Assembly: GCA_003537695.1 (NCBI GenBank)
Contig: DPRC01000016.1
Span: 1,961 to 7,654, forward strand
Length of the DNA: 5,694 bases
Direction: 5' to 3'
Source of the DNA: Polaribacter sp.
GTDB taxonomy: Bacteria; Bacteroidota; Bacteroidia; Flavobacteriales; Flavobacteriaceae
Every line of letters starts with the position of its first letter. Position 1 is the stretch's first letter. Under the pieces are notes generated by a model that was not told the DNA's origin, made no database searches, and was given only the letters and a program-made list of their open reading frames with translations. This document shows, one piece after another, positions 1-4,702 of this stretch. The translations under genes and the position numbers were made by a program.

Positions 1-153
1 TTTGCAGGCATTATGGCGCTGCTAAAGCACGATAAGAAAAATACAAACGGACAGGTAAATTTTGTACTGCTCACCAACTACGAAGCTTATCAGTTAGACT
101 GCGTGGTTTCTGAGGCAATCATTTTAGAAAGCATGGCGTTTTACAACGCATAA
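1..153 (+). CDS. aroB: 3-dehydroquinate synthase, C-terminal fragment (5' end outside window)
   Basis: Only the last 50 codons and the TAA stop are present; the gene starts upstream of the window. The enzyme converts DAHP to 3-dehydroquinate in the shikimate pathway in the cytoplasm. The call rests on the C-terminal signature LLKHDKKNTNGQVNFVLL, which matches the family's DKK-x(2-3)-G-x-(V/I)-x-(F/L)-(V/I)-L-L stretch, followed by a short variable strand and a closing helix (EAIILESMAFYN). The frame is open from base 1 and ends at the position expected for the end of AroB. The domain with the NAD- and metal-binding residues is not visible, so nothing can be said about its integrity. It is transcribed toward the bidirectional terminator at 242-275. 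Confidence 0.85.
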   Translation, partial: FAGIMALLKHDKKNTNGQVNFVLLTNYEAYQLDCVVSEAIILESMAFYNA

Positions 154-286
154 GGCTTCCTTTCTGTTAGTGGTATTGTTGGCTTCTTTTATAGCGACCA
201 CTTCCTGCAGTGCGCATTCCCAAAAAAAATATAGGAACAAAAAAAAGCCTTTTCAGTATACTGAAAAGGCTTTTTATATGCTTTAA
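128..286 (+). pseudogene. Possible remnant of a small lipoprotein gene (no start codon)
   Basis: This frame is +1 relative to aroB and open between TAG at 125-127 and TAA at 284-286. From base 140 it reads FTTHKASFLLVVLLASF followed by IATTSCSAHSQKKYRNKKK. That is the layout of a bacterial lipoprotein signal: a short polar/basic N-region, a hydrophobic core of about 12 residues, a possible lipobox ending in Cys (TGC, 206-208) and a basic polar tail. There is no ATG, GTG or TTG before the hydrophobic core. The only nearby ATG (133-135) is in the aroB frame, one base out of register. The 3' end also looks wrong, because the frame runs straight through the terminator palindrome. One extra A in the A8 run at 222-229 would bring a TAG stop into frame just before it. 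The simplest reading is a decayed lipoprotein gene behind aroB. A chance hydrophobic frame or a sequencing indel is also possible. Confidence 0.3.
242..275. terminator. Bidirectional intrinsic terminator
   Basis: This is a perfect palindrome with 17-nt arms: AAAAAGCCTTTTCAGTA and its reverse complement, adjoining without spacer. The hairpin would carry a GC-containing stem (AGCCTTTTCAG) and a small TATA loop. It ends in a T-tract on the + strand (271-275), and on the - strand the run of A at 239-246 is read as U8. It lies between aroB (+) and the cold-shock-domain gene (-), which converge on it, so it can end transcription from both sides. Confidence 0.88.
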
Positions 287-298
287 ACGAGTCGTTTA
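284..298. repeat. Short perfect inverted repeat over the stop codon of the cold-shock gene
   Basis: The arms TAAACGA and TCGTTTA flank a single central G. The right arm contains the complement of the TAA stop codon (296-298) of the - strand gene. It lies 8 nt from the terminator palindrome. A stem of about five pairs with a 5-nt loop is possible but weak, and no function can be assigned. Confidence 0.4.
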
Positions 299-748
299 TA
301 TTTTCGTAACTTTTACTGCATTCATACCACGCATTCCTCTTTCTAATTCGAAAGAAACTTTGTCGTTCTCTACAATATCGTCTATCAACCCACTTACGTG
401 CGTAAAATATTTCTCGTTGTTCTCCATGTCAATGATAAAACCAAATCCTTTAGAGCTGTCAAAAAAGGAAACTTTTCCTTTTCTTACAGGATCTTCCTCT
501 GGAAGGTCTTCTTTTTTACTTACAGAAATCTGAATGTCTTCCAATTCATATTCTACTTTCAATTCTGGATCTGGTGGCGTATCTGTAAGATTTCCATTGT
601 GATCTACATATGCAAACTGAATTCCGGACGGTCCATGCTCATCTTTGTCCGCTTTTCTTGCGTCCATTTTCTTCTGCTTGTCCTGACGTTTTTTCAAACG
701 TTTCTTCTCTTTTTCACTCTTACTAAAGGTTTGCTGCGATTTTGCCAT
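296..748 (-). CDS. Cold-shock-domain protein with basic N-terminal extension
   Basis: The protein has 150 residues. Residues 88-150 form a cold-shock domain (CspA-type OB fold). RNP1 is clear (KGFGFI, 100-105, preceded by FFDSS). The RNP2 position reads KYFTHVS (113-119) where classical proteins have VFVHFS. The domain closes with VSFELERGMRGMNAVKV, matching the usual VxFxxxxGxxGxxAxxV end. Such domains bind single-stranded RNA or DNA and act as RNA chaperones in the cytoplasm. Residues 1-37 are strongly basic and probably helical (runs such as KEKKRLKKRQDKQKK). They may add nucleic-acid affinity, which is inference. Residues 38-86 form an acidic linker. Classical Csp proteins are about 67-70 residues, so more than half of this protein is outside the domain. 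The ATG at 746-748 is the first in frame and has an AT-rich upstream without Shine-Dalgarno. The gene is monocistronic, with its own promoter, a long leader and the shared terminator. Confidence 0.88.
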   Translation of the reverse strand: MAKSQQTFSKSEKEKKRLKKRQDKQKKMDARKADKDEHGPSGIQFAYVDHNGNLTDTPPDPELKVEYELEDIQISVSKKEDLPEEDPVRKGKVSFFDSSKGFGFIIDMENNEKYFTHVSGLIDDIVENDKVSFELERGMRGMNAVKVTKI

Positions 749-762
749 TAAAATACTACTGG

Positions 763-814
763 TTTTAAGTTATTGCTTCTTAAAAGATAAAATACGTGAC
801 CAATAACTTCAAAA
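763..814 (-). promoter_or_regulatory. Stem-loop in the 5' leader of the cold-shock-domain gene
   Basis: Read on the - strand, the leader contains TTTTGAAGTTATTG (814-801) and CAATAACTTAAAA (775-763). These pair over 9 bp, then a bulged G (base 810), then 4 more A-U pairs, leaving a 25-nt loop. The 3' arm ends 14 nt before the ATG, so the folded form would sit against the ribosome-binding region. No U-tract follows, so it is not an intrinsic terminator. With only two G-C pairs the stem is thermolabile. Translational or temperature-dependent control is an inference. It could instead be a protein-binding repeat or a chance pairing in AT-rich DNA. Confidence 0.45.
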
Positions 815-866
815 ACAACCGAATGTTTACTTGTAGCAAATGTGTGATGTATCCTGCCTTCTTGTA

Positions 867-874
867 CAAAGATA
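867..874 (-). promoter_or_regulatory. -7 promoter box for the cold-shock-domain gene
   Basis: The - strand reads TATCTTTG, a full match to the Bacteroidota -7 consensus TAnnTTTG. A good TTG -33 element is not seen at the usual 19-21 bp upstream; the closest TTG is about 12 bp away. If used, transcription would start near 860 and give a leader of about 110 nt. Confidence 0.55.
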
Positions 875-890
875 ATACATAATAAACAAT

Positions 891-905
891 TATTCACAGT
901 GAATA
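891..905. promoter_or_regulatory. Candidate operator: 15-bp perfect inverted repeat
   Basis: The arms TATTCAC and GTGAATA flank a central A. It covers roughly the -33 region of the - strand promoter at 867-874 and lies about 80-90 bp upstream of the predicted tetR-operon start. The size and symmetry suit a dimeric helix-turn-helix regulator. The neighbouring TetR-type protein is the obvious candidate, but this is inference. Confidence 0.45.
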
Positions 906-934
906 GGATGTATGTGTTAAAAAAAAGACAAATA

Positions 935-948
935 AACAGTAAACTGTT
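935..948. promoter_or_regulatory. Candidate operator: AACAGT-AA-ACTGTT inverted repeat
   Basis: Perfect 6-bp arms are separated by AA. The repeat lies just upstream of the -7 box at 970-977 and overlaps or abuts the expected -33 region. That is a suitable position for autorepression by the TetR-type regulator encoded immediately downstream. It shares the ACAGT half-site core with the palindrome at 891-905. The centres of the two repeats are about 43 bp apart, close to four helical turns. Confidence 0.45.
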
Positions 949-969
949 CTTTTGTAATAGTATTACTAT

Positions 970-977
970 TATATTTG
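970..977 (+). promoter_or_regulatory. -7 promoter box for the tetR-ABC-hlyD-tolC operon
   Basis: TATATTTG fully matches the Bacteroidota -7 consensus TAnnTTTG, about 20 nt before the ATG at 998. Upstream TTTG at 951-954 is a possible -33 element, although the 15-bp spacing is shorter than usual. The position supports ATG 998 over the in-frame GTG at 899, which would place the promoter inside the coding region. Confidence 0.6.
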
Positions 978-997
978 CAATCAAATATATTAAGTGT

Positions 998-1669
998 ATG
1001 AAAAATTTATTATCAGTTGTAAAAATTTCGGTTCCAGATCAGGTATATTTAAAGGATCCAGAAACTTCAGATTTAGGAAAAAGGATCATAGAGAACAGTA
1101 TTTTATTGATTGATGAACTGGGATTTGACAGCTTCACTTTTAAAAAACTAGGCACTAAAATAGGTTCGAATGAAAGTTCTATCTACCGCTATTTTGAGAG
1201 CAAACATAAATTATTACTCTACCTTTCTTCCTGGTATTGGGCCTGGTTAGAATACCAATTGGTTGTAGAAACCTTCAGCCTTTCCAATCCCAAAGAAAAA
1301 TTAAATAAAGCAGTGGCCATCGTTACCAATACAGTGGCATTTGATCGCAATTTCTCACACATCAACGAGGTAGTATTGTATAAAATTATTGTCAACGAAA
1401 GCTCTAAATCCTTTTTAACAAAAGAGGTAGACTCCGAGAATAAAGAAGGGTATTTTGAAATCTACAAACGCCTAATTACGCGTTTGTCGGATATGATGCT
1501 CGCTATAAACCCGAACTTCGCCTTTTCTCTAAGTTTGGCAAGCACCGTTTTAGAAGGTGGATTGCACCAGCATTTCTTGCAAGCACACTTTCCGTCCATT
1601 ACCAATTGTAAAAACGACAAAACACCCACAGATTTCTTTCTTGATCTGATTGAAAATGCGCTAAAATAA
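998..1669 (+). CDS. TetR/AcrR-family transcriptional regulator
   Basis: The protein has 223 residues, a normal length for the family. Residues about 25-72 form the DNA-binding domain: a first helix (GKRIIENSILLIDELG), then FDSFTFKKLGTKIG and SNESSIYRYFESKHKLL. This follows the family pattern GxxxFTxxxIAxxxGxSxxxxYRYFxxKxxLL. The C-terminal part (about 75-223) is helical and divergent, as expected for the ligand-binding and dimerisation half, and gives no clue to the ligand. ATG 998 is chosen because it follows the predicted promoter at 970-977; GTG 899 would add 33 residues across promoter and operator-like sequences. The stop is 2 nt before the ABC gene, so this is the first gene of the operon. 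It most likely represses its own operon until an effector, possibly the exported compound, releases it. That role is inferred from family and position. Confidence 0.88.
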   Translation: MKNLLSVVKISVPDQVYLKDPETSDLGKRIIENSILLIDELGFDSFTFKKLGTKIGSNESSIYRYFESKHKLLLYLSSWYWAWLEYQLVVETFSLSNPKEKLNKAVAIVTNTVAFDRNFSHINEVVLYKIIVNESSKSFLTKEVDSENKEGYFEIYKRLITRLSDMMLAINPNFAFSLSLASTVLEGGLHQHFLQAHFPSITNCKNDKTPTDFFLDLIENALK

Positions 1670-1671
1670 AT

Positions 1672-3348
1672 ATGGAAAACACTAGATTATCACCCTGGGA
1701 ACGTTTTGTAGGGCTCTTAAGATTGGAAAAAAAAGATATTTTTCAAATCTTCTATTATGCAGTATTCGGCGGAGTGGTTGCCCTTTCCCTACCCTTGGGA
1801 ATCCAAGCAATCATCAATTTAATTCAAGGAGCGCAAATTTCTACTTCTTGGATCGTTTTAGTCATTGTTGTAACGCTTGGTGTTCTTTTCTCTGGAGCCC
1901 TGCAGCTCATGCAATTGCGGATTATAGAAACCTTACAACAGCGTATTTTTGTGCGGGCTTCTTTTGAATTGAGCTACCGCTTTCCAAAAATTAAAATGAA
2001 CGAACTGCGAGACTACTATCCCCCAGAACTTGCGAATCGCTTTTTTGATACCCTGACCATTCAGAAAGGATTGTCAAAAATTCTAATTGATGTGCCTACC
2101 GCATTGCTGCAGATTGTATTCGCATTAATTTTACTCTCTTTTTACCACCCCTTTTTTATAATTTTCGGAATTCTGCTCCTACTTTTAATTTACATTGTTT
2201 TTAAATTTACGGCACAAAAAGGATTGGAAACAAGCTTACTAGAATCCAAAATAAAATACAAAGTAGCACATTGGATTCAAGAAGTGGCAAGAACAGTGGT
2301 GAGTTTTAAACTTTCTGGGAACACCAGCCTGGCGATGGAAAAAAATGACGCCCTCGTGGCTACCTATCTCGCGGCAAGAGAAAAGCATTTTAAAATATTA
2401 CTGTTGCAGTTTAGCCAGATGATCGGTTTTAAAGTAATTGTTACCGCCAGTTTATTACTAATTGGAGGCGCTTTGGTGCTGAACCAAGAAATGAACATCG
2501 GGCAGTTTGTAGCTGCTGAAATCATCATATTACTGGTCATCCAATCGGTAGAGAAACTAATTGTTGGCTTGGAATCCTTTTATGATGTGCTGACCTCTAT
2601 TGAAAAAATAGGACAGGTAGTAGACAAAGAATTGGAATCTCAAGAGGGCGAAAAACCCGTATTTAAAGATGGATTAACAGTAGAACTAGAGAACGTTTGG
2701 TACCATACCCAGGACCGGAAAAAACCTATTATCTCTGAGGTGTCCCTGACCGTACACCCCAAAAGTAGAATTTTAATTTATGGCGAAAGTGGTGCGGGAA
2801 AATCAAGCTTACTGCGCCTATTGGCGGGGGTTATCGAACCTACAGAGGGCAATATCTATATCAATAACGTTTCCTTAAGTAGTTTGCACTTGAACCACTA
2901 CCGCTCTCAATTAGGACTGTCACTTTCTGATGAAACTCCTTTTGAAGGAAGTATCCGAGACAACTTGGTGTTTGGAAATACGCAGATCGAAGACAGTATT
3001 ATTTATGAAGCATTGGAAACTGTGGGACTGCGCCAGTTTTTAAAAGAACAAACAGAAGGCCTAGAAACTATTTTGCATCCAGAAGGAAAACAGATGTCCT
3101 TCACCACTGCAAAGAAAATAATTTTAGCACGTGCCATTATCAAACAGCCTAAAATAATGATTTTAGAAGATCCTTTAGATCAGTTTAATTTAGAGGAAAC
3201 GATGAAAATAATTCACTACTTGACAGCTCCACAAAGGCCTTGGACCCTCATCGTAGTCAGTAGCAAGAAAAGCTGGAGCACTCAATGCAACCAAATCATC
3301 ACCTTAGAAAAAGGAGCCATCAAATCGATAAACGAATCGCCATGTTAA
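1672..3348 (+). CDS. ABC transporter half-molecule (membrane domain plus ATP-binding domain) with degenerate NBD motifs
   Basis: The protein has 558 residues with the exporter layout. An amphipathic start is followed by about six membrane segments (near 27-50, 58-80, 141-160, 161-178, 250-270, 277-300) and a nucleotide-binding domain from about 336. It would dimerise in the inner membrane. Residues 37-140 resemble the membrane domains of HlyB/LapB-type secretion ATPases, but no C39 peptidase domain precedes them. Walker A is canonical (GESGAGKS, 371-378). Other motifs deviate: the Q-loop position is Ser419, the signature is MSFTT (475-479) instead of LSGGQ, Walker B ends ILED (E499, D500) instead of DE, the D-loop reads DQFN, and the H-loop His is Ser531. 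ARAI follows the signature as usual, so the alignment is secure. The start is 2 nt after the regulator and the end overlaps the adaptor gene by 7 nt. It probably supplies the inner-membrane step of an HlyD/TolC export complex; the substrate is unknown and catalytic competence uncertain. Confidence 0.88.
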   Translation: MENTRLSPWERFVGLLRLEKKDIFQIFYYAVFGGVVALSLPLGIQAIINLIQGAQISTSWIVLVIVVTLGVLFSGALQLMQLRIIETLQQRIFVRASFELSYRFPKIKMNELRDYYPPELANRFFDTLTIQKGLSKILIDVPTALLQIVFALILLSFYHPFFIIFGILLLLLIYIVFKFTAQKGLETSLLESKIKYKVAHWIQEVARTVVSFKLSGNTSLAMEKNDALVATYLAAREKHFKILLLQFSQMIGFKVIVTASLLLIGGALVLNQEMNIGQFVAAEIIILLVIQSVEKLIVGLESFYDVLTSIEKIGQVVDKELESQEGEKPVFKDGLTVELENVWYHTQDRKKPIISEVSLTVHPKSRILIYGESGAGKSSLLRLLAGVIEPTEGNIYINNVSLSSLHLNHYRSQLGLSLSDETPFEGSIRDNLVFGNTQIEDSIIYEALETVGLRQFLKEQTEGLETILHPEGKQMSFTTAKKIILARAIIKQPKIMILEDPLDQFNLEETMKIIHYLTAPQRPWTLIVVSSKKSWSTQCNQIITLEKGAIKSINESPC

Positions 3349-4700
3349 ATATCTCGAACAATCAACTGCATAAAAAAGTAGATTTGACAGCATTCAAATC
3401 AGGAAAACACCTTTTTAATAAGCAGTATTATAAATTTTTAAATAAATTTTTATACGCTTTCGCCGCAATGCTACTCATTGTACTTTTCCTACCATGGACA
3501 CAGAACATTTCTGGAAAGGGAATTGTAACCACCTTGGCATTAAATCAAAGACCACAGCAGATTCAATCTCAAATTCCGGGAAGAATTGAGCAATGGTTTG
3601 TCCGAGAAGGAGATTTTGTAAAAAAAGGAGATACCATTCTGCGGATTTCTGAAATAAAAAGCGATTATTTTGATGCCCGCTTGATCGAAAGAACAAGCGA
3701 TCAAATAACTGCGAAAAATGCGGCTGTCCGCGCATACACTAAAAAAGTAGCTGCCTTGCAAAGACAGGCAACTGCTTTGCAGCAAGAGCGCCTTCTAAAA
3801 ACGGCACAAACCAAAAATAAACTTTTACAAGCGAAGTTAAAAGTGCAGAGTGACAGCATCGGTTTTGAGGCTGCCAAAACAAATATTAAAATTGCAAAAC
3901 GACAATATATTCGGACAGAAACTTTGCAAAAAGAGGGAATTTTCGCAGTGAAAGATGTGGAAGAAAAACAGCTAAAACTGCAAGAAACACAAGCAAACTT
4001 AATCACCAAAGAAAACAAGGTGCTCGCAGCAAAAAATGAAGTGCTGAATGCCAAATTAGAACTGTCTCGGATTGCCGCAAGCTTTGCAGATAAAATCGCC
4101 AAAGCACAAAGCGATATGTATACCGCGAAGTCCAATGGCTATGATGCCAAAGTGCAGGTTTCGAAATTAGAAAATAGCAATAGCAACTATAAAATTAGAA
4201 ACGGACTTTTGTACATTACGGCTCCTCAAAATGGCCATATCAATAAAGCAACAAAAGGCGGTATTGGAGGTGCTTTTAAGGCAGGAGAATCTTTAGTGGG
4301 CATCATGCCTGAAAAATATGACTTGGCCATAGAAACCTACGTGAGACCTATAGACTTGCCCCTGTTGCACCTCCATGAAAAAGTACGGGTACAATTTGAT
4401 GGTTGGCCTGCCATTGTATTTTCTGGATGGCCAAATGTCTCCTACGGAACCTATGGAGCCCGCGTTGTTGCCATCGAACGCTTTATTAGCAGCAATGGAA
4501 AATACCGCGTATTGCTGGTTCCCGACCAGAAAGACCATACCTGGCCGACCGCAATTCGGGTAGGTTCTGGTGCCAAAACAATCGCGTTGTTAGAGGATGT
4601 TCCTATTTGGTTTGAATTGTGGCGACAAATAAATAGTTTTCCACCCAACTACTATCAGCCCCTAGGAAGTGAAAAAATAAAATCCACCGCTAAAATTTAG
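3342..4700 (+). CDS. HlyD-family periplasmic adaptor (membrane fusion protein)
   Basis: The protein has 452 residues. A short cytoplasmic N-terminus precedes one membrane anchor (about 36-51, FLYAFAAMLLIVLFLP). The first half of the lipoyl-like barrel follows (about 72-105, PGRIEQWFVREGDFVKKGD). Next comes a long Ala/Lys/Gln-rich coiled-coil hairpin (about 112-285), then the second barrel half (about 288-320, YITAPQNGHINKATKGG) and a beta-barrel domain with the repeated GWP motif (354-356 and 362-364). At the hairpin tip, R191, L195 and A202 match the spacing of the RLS motif (RxxxLxxxxxxS) by which AcrA-type adaptors contact TolC, with Ala for Ser. ATG 3342 overlaps the ABC stop by 7 nt; an earlier in-frame ATG at 3285 would lie deep inside the ABC gene and add 19 residues without hydrophobic character. 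The protein should bridge the ABC exporter and the TolC-type protein encoded next. Confidence 0.9.
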   Translation: MLNISNNQLHKKVDLTAFKSGKHLFNKQYYKFLNKFLYAFAAMLLIVLFLPWTQNISGKGIVTTLALNQRPQQIQSQIPGRIEQWFVREGDFVKKGDTILRISEIKSDYFDARLIERTSDQITAKNAAVRAYTKKVAALQRQATALQQERLLKTAQTKNKLLQAKLKVQSDSIGFEAAKTNIKIAKRQYIRTETLQKEGIFAVKDVEEKQLKLQETQANLITKENKVLAAKNEVLNAKLELSRIAASFADKIAKAQSDMYTAKSNGYDAKVQVSKLENSNSNYKIRNGLLYITAPQNGHINKATKGGIGGAFKAGESLVGIMPEKYDLAIETYVRPIDLPLLHLHEKVRVQFDGWPAIVFSGWPNVSYGTYGARVVAIERFISSNGKYRVLLVPDQKDHTWPTAIRVGSGAKTIALLEDVPIWFELWRQINSFPPNYYQPLGSEKIKSTAKI

Positions 4701-4702
4701 CT

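Larger units (their letters stand above)
749..997. other. Divergent intergenic region between the cold-shock gene and the export operon
   Basis: This AT-rich 249-nt region holds a promoter for each direction, two operator-like inverted repeats and the leader stem-loop of the cold-shock gene, all listed separately. Open frames that cross it (GTG 899 on +, and a 78-codon hydrophobic frame at 748-984 on -) overlap these signals and have no recognisable protein features, so I treat it as non-coding. Confidence 0.7.

Noticed and set aside
210..533. 107-codon open frame on the + strand from GTG 210
   Set aside because: It crosses the terminator and lies antisense to the well-supported cold-shock-domain gene; the translation has no domain features.
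398..751. 117-codon + strand frame antisense to the cold-shock gene
   Set aside because: Its Phe-rich translation is the mirror of the Lys/Glu-rich gene on the other strand.
748..984. 78-codon hydrophobic - strand frame in the divergent intergenic region
   Set aside because: It has no ATG at its start and overlaps both promoters and the leader stem-loop. The hydrophobic look comes from AT-rich DNA.
899..997. N-terminal extension of the TetR-type protein from GTG 899
   Set aside because: It would run through the promoter box at 970-977 and an operator-like repeat, and the 33 extra residues have no family match. ATG 998 gives a normal length.
3311..3316. AAGGAG resembling a Shine-Dalgarno site before the adaptor gene
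   Set aside because: It lies about 25 nt before ATG 3342, too far to act. It encodes part of the ABC protein, and the other starts in this window use no such site.
3285..3341. Earlier in-frame ATG for the HlyD-type protein
   Set aside because: It would overlap the ABC gene by 64 nt and add 19 polar residues. ATG 3342 gives a typical 7-nt coupling overlap.
3701..4135. 144-codon - strand frame inside the adaptor gene
   Set aside because: It is a shadow of the Ala/Lys-rich coiled-coil coding region; the Cys/Ser/Phe-rich translation has no sensible features.
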